DNA from: JBCDBD01 sp039184335 | GTDB lineage: Bacteria; Bacteroidota; Bacteroidia; Flavobacteriales; Flavobacteriaceae | Assembly: GCA_039184335.1 (NCBI GenBank) | Contig: JBCDBD010000056.1 | Location: 1-16,553, forward strand | Direction of reading: 5' to 3' | Length of the DNA: 16,553 nt | Part shown: positions 7,601 through 15,184 of the stretch, piece after piece | Layout: each line of letters opens with the position of its first letter | How positions within the stretch are numbered: position 1 is the stretch's first letter | Notes under the pieces: generated by a model | Seen by the model: the letters and a program-made list of their open reading frames with translations, nothing else | Databases searched by the model: none | Told to the model about the DNA's origin: nothing | Program-made: the position numbers and the translations under genes

Positions 7601-8442
7601 ATACATTGGTTGCAGATTTATTGCACAACTATAAAATCAAGCTGAACGACCTTCAAGGTAATCTTAGAAGGGACAAGTTTACGATTTCAGTTGGTGATGA
7701 GCTACCCGCAGGAATCATGAAATTGGCCAAGGTCTATATTGCCAAAAAACGAAAATTGAAAGTTGGTGATAAAATGGCAGGCCGTCATGGTAATAAAGGT
7801 ATTGTGGCACGTATCGTACGTCAAGAAGACATGCCTTTCCTTGAAGATGGAACACCTGTTGATATTGTATTGAACCCGTTGGGAGTACCTTCGCGTATGA
7901 ACATTGGTCAGATTTACGAAACTGTTTTGGGTTGGGCAGGTTTGAAACTCGGTCGAAAATACGGGACACCAATTTTTGATGGGGCTACTTTAGACCAAAT
8001 CAATGCATTGACCGATGAGGCCGGAGTACCTCGATTTGGGCATACCCACTTATATGATGGTGGTACAGGTGAACGCTTTGATCAAGCTGCAACTGTTGGT
8101 GTAATCTATATGTTGAAGCTAGGCCACATGGTCGATGATAAGATGCATGCCAGGTCTATAGGTCCATATTCGTTGATAACACAACAACCCTTGGGTGGTA
8201 AAGCCCAGTTTGGAGGTCAGCGTTTTGGTGAAATGGAAGTTTGGGCACTCGAAGCATACGGGGCGTCATCGACCTTACGTGAAATATTGACCGTGAAGTC
8301 CGATGATGTCATCGGTAGGGCGAAAACCTATGAGTCTATCGTAAAAGGAGAGACCATGCCAGAACCTGGATTGCCAGAATCTTTCAATGTTTTGATGCAT
8401 GAGCTCAAGGGCTTGGGCTTGGATATCCGTTTGGAAGAGTAG
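4633..8442 (+). CDS. rpoB: DNA-directed RNA polymerase subunit beta
   Basis: RpoB is the beta subunit of the core RNA polymerase and forms, with beta', the active centre and the rifampicin pocket. The product has 1269 residues, usual for Bacteroidota. The rifampicin-resistance region is at about 467-497 (GTNQLSQFMDQTNPLAEITH and onward). GPGGLSRERAG is at 494-504, followed by the conserved IETPEGPNIGLI stretch. GRHGNKG is at 1050-1056, and the C-terminal GGQRFGEMEVWALEAYGA clamp region is intact. An in-frame TAG at 4630-4632 directly precedes the ATG, fixing the start as the earliest possible. It is separated from rplL by a hairpin and from rpoC by 47 bases, so rpoB and rpoC are probably one mRNA. 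Confidence 0.99.
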   Translation: MFTNQTERINFASAKNIPEYPDFLDIQIKSFQDFFQLETKSDERGNEGLYNTFMENFPITDTRNQFVLEFLDYFIDPPRYSIQECIERGLTYSVPLKARLKLYCTDPEHEDFETIVQDVYLGTIPYMTPSGTFVINGAERVVVSQLHRSPGVFFGQSFHANGTKLYSARVIPFKGSWIEFATDINSVMYAYIDRKKKLPVTTLFRAIGFERDKDILEIFDLSEEVKVSKAGLKKVLGRKLAARVLNTWHEDFVDEDTGEVVSIERNEIILDRDTVLEKEHIDEIIAADVKTILLHKENNAQSDYAIIHNTLQKDPTNSEKEAVEHIYRQLRNAEPPDEETARGIIDKLFFSDQRYNLGEVGRYRMNKKLGLDIGMDKQVLTKEDIITIIKYLIELINSKAEIDDIDHLSNRRVRTVGEQLSQQFGVGLARMARTIRERMNVRDNEVFTPIDLINAKTLSSVINSFFGTNQLSQFMDQTNPLAEITHKRRLSALGPGGLSRERAGFEVRDVHYTHYGRLCPIETPEGPNIGLISSLSVFAKVNHMGFLETPYRKVESGKVDTNEYTYLSAEEEEGMKIAQANIPLKADGTIERDKVIAREEGDFPVVDPSEVNYTDVAPNQIASISASLIPFLEHDDANRALMGSNMMRQAVPLLKPQSPIVGTGLERQVATDSRVLINAEGDGVVEYVDAHKVTIKYKRNDEERLVSFDEDSKTYELVKFRKTNQGTSINLKPIVKKGDKVKKGQVLCEGYATEKGELALGRNLKVAFMPWKGYNFEDAIVISEKVVREDIFTSVHIDEYALEVRDTKLGAEELTNDIPNVSEEATKDLDEYGMIRIGAEVKPGDILIGKITPKGESDPTPEEKLLRAIFGDKAGDVKDASLKASPSLRGVVIDKKLFSRSIKDKRRRSEDKEAISKLELSYEVKFQQLKDVLIEKLFALVNGKTSQGVLNDLGEEVLPKGKKYTIKMLNAVDDFAHLVGGSWTTDDKTNTLVADLLHNYKIKLNDLQGNLRRDKFTISVGDELPAGIMKLAKVYIAKKRKLKVGDKMAGRHGNKGIVARIVRQEDMPFLEDGTPVDIVLNPLGVPSRMNIGQIYETVLGWAGLKLGRKYGTPIFDGATLDQINALTDEAGVPRFGHTHLYDGGTGERFDQAATVGVIYMLKLGHMVDDKMHARSIGPYSLITQQPLGGKAQFGGQRFGEMEVWALEAYGASSTLREILTVKSDDVIGRAKTYESIVKGETMPEPGLPESFNVLMHELKGLGLDIRLEE

Positions 8443-8489
8443 TAGTTGAGTTTATAAAGCATTTTTAATCATATCATCTCCATAGTATT

Positions 8490-11400
8490 ATGGCAAGAAT
8501 AAAAGATAACAGCGCACCAAAAAGGTTTGACAAAATTTCCATAGGTTTGGCCTCGCCAGAGTCAATTTTGGCTGAATCAAGAGGGGAGGTTTTAAAACCT
8601 GAAACCATTAACTACAGAACGCATAAACCGGAGAGGGACGGATTGTTCTGTGAGCGTATTTTCGGACCGGTAAAAGACTATGAATGTGCCTGTGGCAAGT
8701 ATAAGCGTATCCGATATAGGGGTATTGTCTGTGACCGATGCGGCGTTGAAGTAACCGAAAAGAAAGTACGTAGAGACCGTGTAGGGCACATCAACCTGGT
8801 CGTACCCGTGGCCCATATCTGGTATTTCCGTTCACTTCCAAATAAAATAGGATATCTTTTGGGGTTACCATCCAAGAAATTGGATATGATCATCTATTAT
8901 GAAAGGTATGTGGTGATCCAACCAGGTATTGCCAAAGGTGCCGAAGGGGAAGAAATCAAAAAAATGGATTTCTTGACCGAGGAGGAATATTTGAACATTT
9001 TAGAATCCATTCCGGTTGAAAACCAGTACTTGGAAGATAATGACCCCAACAAGTTCATCGCAAAAATGGGAGCTGAATGTTTGATAGACCTTTTGTCAAG
9101 AATTGATTTGGAAGAACTTTCTTATGAATTGCGACACAAGGCAAACACAGAAACATCAAAGCAAAGAAAAACGGAAGCCTTAAAACGATTGCAGGTAGTA
9201 GAGGCATTGCGTGAATCACAAGACAATCGTGAGAACAACCCGGAATGGATGATCATGAAAGTGATTCCTGTAATTCCGCCTGAACTGCGGCCTTTGGTAC
9301 CATTGGATGGGGGCCGTTTTGCTACCTCTGATTTGAATGATCTTTACAGAAGGGTGATTATCAGAAACAACCGGTTGAAGCGACTAATGGAAATCAAGGC
9401 CCCTGAAGTCATCCTGAGAAATGAGAAGCGAATGCTTCAGGAGGCGGTAGATTCCTTGTTTGATAATACTCGAAAGGCATCAGCTGTAAAAACAGAATCA
9501 AACCGTCCGTTAAAGTCGCTTTCTGATTCATTAAAAGGCAAACAAGGTCGTTTTAGGCAAAACCTTTTGGGAAAAAGGGTTGATTACTCTGCGCGTTCCG
9601 TAATTGTTGTTGGACCTGAAATGAAACTGTACGAATGTGGCCTTCCGAAAGATATGGCCGCTGAACTCTACAAGCCTTTTGTAATCAGAAAATTGATTGA
9701 GCGGGGTATCGTAAAGACCGTAAAATCAGCAAAGAAAATTATTGACAAAAAAGAACCCGTGGTCTGGGACATCTTAGAAAATGTCTTGAAGGGGCACCCA
9801 GTGTTGTTGAACCGGGCCCCCACACTGCACCGATTGGGTATCCAGGCATTTCAGCCCAAGCTTATTGAAGGTAAGGCGATCCGTCTACACCCATTGGCCT
9901 GTACAGCATTCAATGCTGACTTTGATGGGGATCAAATGGCAGTACACTTACCCTTAGGGCCAGAAGCTATTTTAGAGGCTCAGCTGTTGATGTTGGCTTC
10001 CCAGAATATTTTGAACCCCGCGAATGGTTCACCGATTACAGTTCCTTCACAAGACATGGTCTTGGGACTTTATTACATGACCAAAGAGCGAAAGTCAACG
10101 GAAGAGGTGCCCGTTAAGGGAGAAGGACTCACTTTTTATTCAGATGAAGAAGTGGTCATTGCTTTCAATGAGAAGAAAGTTGACCTAAACGCGGGTATTA
10201 AGGTCAGGGCCAAAGATTTTAATGGAGAGGGCAAACTAGTTGACCAAATCATCCAGACCACTGTGGGTAGGGTGCTTTTCAATAGTGTAGTGCCTGAAGA
10301 AGCTGGTTTTGTAAATACGGTATTGAATAAAAAGGCCCTGCGCAACATCATTGGTAAAATACTAGCGGTCACCGATGTGCCAAGGACTGCCGATTTTTTG
10401 GATAAGATCAAGACCATGGGATATCAGTTTGCCTTTAAAGGGGGACTTTCGTTCAGTTTAGGAGATATCATCATACCTGCTGAAAAGTTAGATATGATAT
10501 CAGATGCCAACGAGCAGGTAGATGGTATTATGGCCAACTATAACATGGGTCTTATTACCAACAACGAACGATATAATCAAGTTATTGATGTATGGACTTC
10601 TACGAATGCCATGCTCACCGAACTTGCCATGAAACGGATTCGTGAAGACCAACAGGGTTTTAATTCGGTATATATGATGCTCGATTCAGGGGCTAGGGGT
10701 TCAAAAGAGCAGATTCGCCAGCTGACCGGTATGCGTGGATTGATGGCAAAACCAAAAAAATCTACCGCTGGCGGTGGTGAGATCATTGAAAACCCGATTC
10801 TTTCAAACTTTAAGGAAGGATTGTCCATTTTAGAATACTTCATCTCCACACACGGAGCACGAAAAGGATTGGCCGATACCGCTTTAAAAACTGCTGATGC
10901 GGGTTATTTGACGCGTCGTTTGGTCGATGTGTCGCAAGACGTTATCATCAATATCGAAGACTGTGGAACACTTCGTGGCATCGAGGTTGAGCCGCTGAAG
11001 AAGAATGAGGAAATTGTGGAAACCTTGGGGGAGAGAATTCTCGGTAGGGTATCATTAAATGATGTATATAATCCGTTGAATGAAGAGCAGCTTCTTACCG
11101 CGGGTCAAGAAATTACAGAAGATGATGTGGCCAAGATTGATGCCTCACCTATTGAAATGATTGAAGTGCGTTCACCATTGACCTGTGAAGCTCCAAAAGG
11201 AATTTGTGTGTTATGCTATGGCAGAAACCTAGCAACCAATAAAATGGTTCAACGAGGTGAAGCCGTTGGTGTTGTTGCTGCACAATCCATTGGTGAGCCT
11301 GGTACGCAGTTGACCCTGCGTACGTTCCATGTAGGCGGTATTGCCGGTAACATTTCTGAAGAAAATAAACTGGAAGCCAAATTTGATGGTGTTGTGGAAA

Positions 11401-12788
11401 TTGAAGATTTGCGTACCGTTGTAGGACAGAATGCAGAAGGAGCGGAAGCCGATATCGTAATTTCTAGGACCACTGAAATCAAGGTTATTGATGCCAACAC
11501 GGGTATTACATTAAGTACCAACAATATTCCTTATGGATCCCAATTGTTTATCAAACATGGGGACTCCATCAAGAAAGGAGATGTTATTTGTCAATGGGAT
11601 CCATACAACGGCGTGATTGTTTCAGAATTTACAGGACAGATTGATTATGAAAATATTGAACAAGGTGTCACCTATCAAGTTGAAATTGATGAGCAGACTG
11701 GTTTTCAAGAAAAAGTAATTTCTGAATCAAGAAACAAAAAGTTGATTCCAACACTGTTGATCAAAGATGGAAAAGGAGAAACATTGCGTTCGTATAACTT
11801 GCCCGTTGGCTCCCACATTATGGTAGATGATGGAGAAAAGATCAAAGAGGGTAAAATCTTGGTCAAAATTCCTAGAAAATCGGCCAAAGCAGGTGATATT
11901 ACCGGCGGTTTGCCAAGGGTTACGGAGCTTTTTGAGGCTCGAAACCCATCAAATCCAGCAGTAGTTTCCGAAATCGATGGGGTAGTTTCATTTGGAAAGA
12001 TCAAAAGGGGGAATCGCGAAATTATCATTGAATCAAAATTGGGTGAGATCAAAAAATATTTGGTCAAGCTTTCCAATCAGATCTTGGTTCAAGAAAACGA
12101 CTATGTCCGTGCTGGAATGCCATTGTCAGATGGATCGATAACACCAGAAGATATATTGGCAATCAAAGGACCTTCTGCCGTTCAACAATACTTGGTGAAC
12201 GAAGTACAGGAAGTTTACCGCTTACAAGGGGTAAAGATTAATGACAAGCACTTTGAGGTTGTCGTACGGCAAATGATGCGAAAAGTACGCATTGAAGATC
12301 CAGGGGACACTATTTTCTTGGAAAACCAATTGGTACATAAAGATGACTTTATTAGGGAAAATGATGAAATATTTGGAAATAAGGTTGTTGAAGATGCAGG
12401 GGATTCTGAGAGCTTGAAGGCTGGTCAAATTATTTCAGCACGTGAGTTGAGGGATGAGAACTCTATTCTAAAGCGTGCTGACAAGACCTTGGTTTCAGCA
12501 AGGGATGCAGTAGCAGCCACCGCAACCCCTATCTTACAGGGAATCACCCGCGCCTCATTACAAACAAAATCGTTTATCTCTGCAGCGTCGTTCCAAGAGA
12601 CCACAAAAGTCTTGAACGAAGCCGCAGTAAGTGGTAAGGTCGACAAATTGGAAGGTTTGAAGGAAAATGTGATTGTAGGGCACAAGATTCCCGCCGGTAC
12701 AGGTATGCGTGATTATGAGAACATCATCGTAGGATCCAAAGAAGAATATGATGAGATTATGGCACGTAAGGAAGAGTTTAAATTTTAA
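8490..12788 (+). CDS. rpoC: DNA-directed RNA polymerase subunit beta'
   Basis: RpoC is the catalytic beta' subunit. The product has 1432 residues, slightly longer than the E. coli protein. The N-terminal zinc ribbon is present (C66, C68, C81, C84). The catalytic Mg2+ motif NADFDGDQMAVH starts at 475, with D477, D479 and D481. The second zinc site is C825, C899, C906 and C909. The bridge-helix/trigger-loop part contains VGVVAAQSIGEPGTQLTLRT, and the C-terminal region has the usual TKVLNEAAVSGKVDKLEGLK segment. The MARIKDNSAPKRFDKI start is family-like. The gene ends 8 bases before a strong terminator. There is no sign of an intein, split or frameshift. Confidence 0.99.
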   Translation: MARIKDNSAPKRFDKISIGLASPESILAESRGEVLKPETINYRTHKPERDGLFCERIFGPVKDYECACGKYKRIRYRGIVCDRCGVEVTEKKVRRDRVGHINLVVPVAHIWYFRSLPNKIGYLLGLPSKKLDMIIYYERYVVIQPGIAKGAEGEEIKKMDFLTEEEYLNILESIPVENQYLEDNDPNKFIAKMGAECLIDLLSRIDLEELSYELRHKANTETSKQRKTEALKRLQVVEALRESQDNRENNPEWMIMKVIPVIPPELRPLVPLDGGRFATSDLNDLYRRVIIRNNRLKRLMEIKAPEVILRNEKRMLQEAVDSLFDNTRKASAVKTESNRPLKSLSDSLKGKQGRFRQNLLGKRVDYSARSVIVVGPEMKLYECGLPKDMAAELYKPFVIRKLIERGIVKTVKSAKKIIDKKEPVVWDILENVLKGHPVLLNRAPTLHRLGIQAFQPKLIEGKAIRLHPLACTAFNADFDGDQMAVHLPLGPEAILEAQLLMLASQNILNPANGSPITVPSQDMVLGLYYMTKERKSTEEVPVKGEGLTFYSDEEVVIAFNEKKVDLNAGIKVRAKDFNGEGKLVDQIIQTTVGRVLFNSVVPEEAGFVNTVLNKKALRNIIGKILAVTDVPRTADFLDKIKTMGYQFAFKGGLSFSLGDIIIPAEKLDMISDANEQVDGIMANYNMGLITNNERYNQVIDVWTSTNAMLTELAMKRIREDQQGFNSVYMMLDSGARGSKEQIRQLTGMRGLMAKPKKSTAGGGEIIENPILSNFKEGLSILEYFISTHGARKGLADTALKTADAGYLTRRLVDVSQDVIINIEDCGTLRGIEVEPLKKNEEIVETLGERILGRVSLNDVYNPLNEEQLLTAGQEITEDDVAKIDASPIEMIEVRSPLTCEAPKGICVLCYGRNLATNKMVQRGEAVGVVAAQSIGEPGTQLTLRTFHVGGIAGNISEENKLEAKFDGVVEIEDLRTVVGQNAEGAEADIVISRTTEIKVIDANTGITLSTNNIPYGSQLFIKHGDSIKKGDVICQWDPYNGVIVSEFTGQIDYENIEQGVTYQVEIDEQTGFQEKVISESRNKKLIPTLLIKDGKGETLRSYNLPVGSHIMVDDGEKIKEGKILVKIPRKSAKAGDITGGLPRVTELFEARNPSNPAVVSEIDGVVSFGKIKRGNREIIIESKLGEIKKYLVKLSNQILVQENDYVRAGMPLSDGSITPEDILAIKGPSAVQQYLVNEVQEVYRLQGVKINDKHFEVVVRQMMRKVRIEDPGDTIFLENQLVHKDDFIRENDEIFGNKVVEDAGDSESLKAGQIISARELRDENSILKRADKTLVSARDAVAATATPILQGITRASLQTKSFISAASFQETTKVLNEAAVSGKVDKLEGLKENVIVGHKIPAGTGMRDYENIIVGSKEEYDEIMARKEEFKF

Positions 12789-12796
12789 ACATGAAA

Positions 12797-12830
12797 AAAC
12801 CCTGACATTTTTGTCAGGGTTTCTTTTTTT
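12797..12830 (+). terminator. Rho-independent terminator after rpoC
   Basis: A perfect 11-bp stem, aaaccctgaca paired with tgtcagggttt (12797-12807 and 12812-12822), has a tttt loop and is followed by c and seven Ts (12824-12830). This is a textbook intrinsic terminator beginning 8 bases after the rpoC stop. It probably ends the tuf-to-rpoC transcription block and leaves the downstream DUF3467 gene to read-through or to its own promoter. Confidence 0.93.
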
Positions 12831-12857
12831 AATTGTCTCAAATCAATGATGTAACAA

Positions 12858-13169
12858 ATGGACGACCAAAACAAAAACCAAAAACAGATCAACATAGAAT
12901 TGGATGAGAAAACTGCTGAAGGAATGTATTCCAATTTAGCGATTATCAACCATTCCGTTTCTGAATTTGTAATCGATTTTATAAGTATGATGCCCGGCGC
13001 TCCCAAAGCAAAGGTAAAAAGTAGAATAGTGCTGACACCCCAGCATGCCAAGAAGTTTTTAAAAGCCTTGAATGATAATGTCAATCGTTTTGAAAAGGCA
13101 CATGGTACCATTAAGGATTACGAACAACCTGCAATTCCATTAAACTTTGGGCCCACAGGAGAGGCATGA
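12858..13169 (+). CDS. DUF3467 family protein, function unknown
   Basis: A 103-residue, lysine- and acid-rich cytoplasmic protein with no signal peptide or membrane segment. Its core, about residues 21-82, includes NHSVSEFVIDFISMMPGAPK, SRIVLTPQHAKKFLKALNDN and VNRFEKAHG. I recognise this as the DUF3467 family, small proteins commonly found right after rpoC in Bacteroidota (from memory, not checked). An in-frame TAA at 12852-12854 makes the ATG at 12858 the earliest possible start. It lies 69 bases after rpoC with a terminator in between, and its 3' end faces prfC across 31 bases with no clear terminator hairpin. Its conserved position hints at a link to RNA polymerase or transcription, but nothing in the sequence shows a mechanism. 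Confidence 0.88.
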   Translation: MDDQNKNQKQINIELDEKTAEGMYSNLAIINHSVSEFVIDFISMMPGAPKAKVKSRIVLTPQHAKKFLKALNDNVNRFEKAHGTIKDYEQPAIPLNFGPTGEA

Positions 13170-13200
13170 ATAAAATGATAGCAGTAAACCATGTTTCGCT

Positions 13201-14793
13201 TTAATATCCAAACTCCGATGTAAAATGTAATTGTACGCTCGAATATTTTTGAGCTACCATCTGTAATGAAAATGCGGAATCTGCTAAAAATACAAGCTGT
13301 CCGCGTTTATCGGTAGCTAAAAATTTCTGCTTGACCCTTTTAAATTCCTTGAATTCATCGTTGTTTTCATCAGTAGCCTCTACCCAACAGGCCTTGTGTA
13401 CAGGAAAATTCTCATAGGTGCATTTTGCGCCATATTCATGTTCAAGGCGATATTGGATGACTTCATATTGAAGTGCCCCAACGGTTCCAATTATTTTTCT
13501 TCCGTTAATTTCCAAAGTAAACAATTGTGCCACCCCTTCATCCATAAGTTGGTCTATACCTTTGTACAGTTGCTTGGCCTTCATGGGGTCTGCATTATTG
13601 ATATACCTGAAATGTTCTGGAGAAAAGCTCGGTATTCCTTTGTAATGTAATTTTTCACCCTTGGTCAATGTATCTCCAATTTTGAAATTTCCGGTATCGT
13701 GTAGACCGACAATATCACCAGGATACGATACATCGACGATTTCCTTTTTTTCGGCAAAAAAAGCGTTCGGACTTGAAAACTTTAGTTTTTTGTTATGCCT
13801 TACATGTAAATAAGGGGTATTTCGCTCAAAGGTACCTGAAACAATTTTGACAAAGGCCAACCGGTCACGATGTTTGGGATCCATATTGGCATGAATCTTA
13901 AATACAAATCCAGAGAAATCTTTTTCTTCAGGTTTGACCAATCGCTGCTCAGCCATTTTCGCCCTAGGGGGTGGGGCTATATTTATAAAACAGTCCAACA
14001 GTTCACGCACCCCAAAATTATTTAGTGCAGACCCAAAAAAGACCGGCTGTTGTTCCCCATTTAAGTAAGCTTGTCGATCAAACGCAGGGTATACCCCATC
14101 TACCAATTCCAAGTTTTCCCTCAGTGTAGTAGCAGCTTCCTTGCCAATGATTTCATTCAATTCTGGATTTTTGATATCATCAAAAGCGATGGTTTCCTCA
14201 ATATTTTTCTTGCTGTTGCCACTGAAGAGGTTGAGGTTTTTTTCATAAATATTGTAAATGCCCTTAAAATCATACCCCATACCAATGGGAAAGCTCAAAG
14301 GGCTCACTGAGAGCGCCAACTTTTGTTCCACTTCATCAAGCAGGTCAAAAGCATCTTTTCCCTCTCGGTCCAATTTGTTGATGAACACGATAATGGGAAT
14401 GTTGCGCATTCGGCACACCTTGACCAACTTTTCCGTTTGCTCCTCTACACCTTTGGCAACATCAATGACTACGATAACACTGTCTACTGCAGTCAATGTC
14501 CTAAAAGTATCTTCGGCAAAATCTTTGTGGCCAGGGGTATCGAGAATGTTGATTTTTTTATCTCGATAGATAAAAGCAAGAACTGATGTAGCTACAGAAA
14601 TACCGCGTTGACGTTCGATTTCCATAAAATCACTTGTGGCCGATTTTTTGATTTTATTGTTTTTAACGGCACCAGCTTCTTGAATAGCGCCTCCAAAAAG
14701 CAATAATTTTTCTGTTAAAGTGGTTTTTCCGGCATCAGGGTGCGAAATGATACCAAAGGTTCTTCTTCTTGAAATTTCCTTTTCAAAATCCAT
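13201..14793 (-). CDS. prfC: Peptide chain release factor 3 (RF3)
   Basis: RF3 is a translational GTPase that recycles RF1/RF2 from the ribosome after termination. The product is 530 residues, matching the family. G-domain motifs: P-loop SHPDAGKT at 17-24, RQRGISVATSV at 61-71, DTPGH at 85-89 and NKLD at 139-142. The segment MEIERQRGISV distinguishes RF3 from EF-G and LepA. Domains II and III follow at about 290-380 and 390-530, with EHFRYINNADPMKAKQLYKG near 390-420. It reads from 14793 down to the TAA at 13201, opposite to the rpo block, and its 3' end converges on the DUF3467 gene. It appears to be monocistronic. The upstream strand has a possible TATTTTTG element. Confidence 0.97.
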   Translation of the reverse strand: MDFEKEISRRRTFGIISHPDAGKTTLTEKLLLFGGAIQEAGAVKNNKIKKSATSDFMEIERQRGISVATSVLAFIYRDKKINILDTPGHKDFAEDTFRTLTAVDSVIVVIDVAKGVEEQTEKLVKVCRMRNIPIIVFINKLDREGKDAFDLLDEVEQKLALSVSPLSFPIGMGYDFKGIYNIYEKNLNLFSGNSKKNIEETIAFDDIKNPELNEIIGKEAATTLRENLELVDGVYPAFDRQAYLNGEQQPVFFGSALNNFGVRELLDCFINIAPPPRAKMAEQRLVKPEEKDFSGFVFKIHANMDPKHRDRLAFVKIVSGTFERNTPYLHVRHNKKLKFSSPNAFFAEKKEIVDVSYPGDIVGLHDTGNFKIGDTLTKGEKLHYKGIPSFSPEHFRYINNADPMKAKQLYKGIDQLMDEGVAQLFTLEINGRKIIGTVGALQYEVIQYRLEHEYGAKCTYENFPVHKACWVEATDENNDEFKEFKRVKQKFLATDKRGQLVFLADSAFSLQMVAQKYSSVQLHFTSEFGY

Positions 14794-15184
14794 CTAAAAA
14801 ATTTCGGCAAAAATAGGTCAAATCTTGCATAGCTTTTTCCTTCATCCCGAATTAGTTGGTCCAATCAAGATAAATGATGTTCAGAAGAATGCATTGTGGT
14901 TCAGTTTTGCACACAAATTATTGATGGTTTTGTTCCTTTTGAAGAAAGGCAAAATCCATTTTCCATGGAAACCCGTAGGTATTAATGTGCAAATCAGAGT
15001 GATGTATCAGTGTTTTGTCGATAAAAATTGGTGTTAAAAGAAATTTAAAATTATCTATGCACATTACAGTTTTAATGTCACGATTTGGTATATCTTGCAT
15101 TTACAACTGTTAAGAATTGCCCCAATATTCTTATAAAGTAGATGACCTACGGCCATGGTGATAAGTTAAGCAAAACTATCATTT
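14794..15184. other. Divergent intergenic region, no gene recognised
   Basis: These 391 AT-rich bases lie between the divergent starts of prfC and the TSP3-repeat gene and must hold both promoters. Besides the prfC -7-like element I see a 12-base palindrome, TTTCCATGGAAA, at 14960-14971. Short open frames on both strands have no recognisable family or supporting context and look spurious. I found no tRNA, riboswitch-like structure or transposon end, and no convincing TTTG/TAnnTTTG pair for the rightward gene. Confidence 0.5.
14808..14815 (-). promoter_or_regulatory. Possible Bacteroidota -7 element for prfC
   Basis: On the - strand this reads TATTTTTG, a full match to the Bacteroidota -7 consensus TAnnTTTG, 14 bases before the prfC ATG. 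It would leave a leader of only a few to about ten bases. No clear TTTG -33 element is found at the expected distance upstream, so the assignment is weak. Confidence 0.3.

Noticed and set aside
14960..14971. 12-base palindrome TTTCCATGGAAA upstream of the TSP3 gene
   Set aside because: A perfect 12-base palindrome is expected a few times by chance in a 16.5-kb window. No second copy or promoter alignment was seen, so it is not claimed as an operator.
14825..15037. 70-residue open frame in the divergent intergenic region, and a 60-residue one on the other strand at 14918-15100
   Set aside because: No family match, no supporting context, and the two overlap each other. Neither is more convincing than chance in AT-rich DNA.
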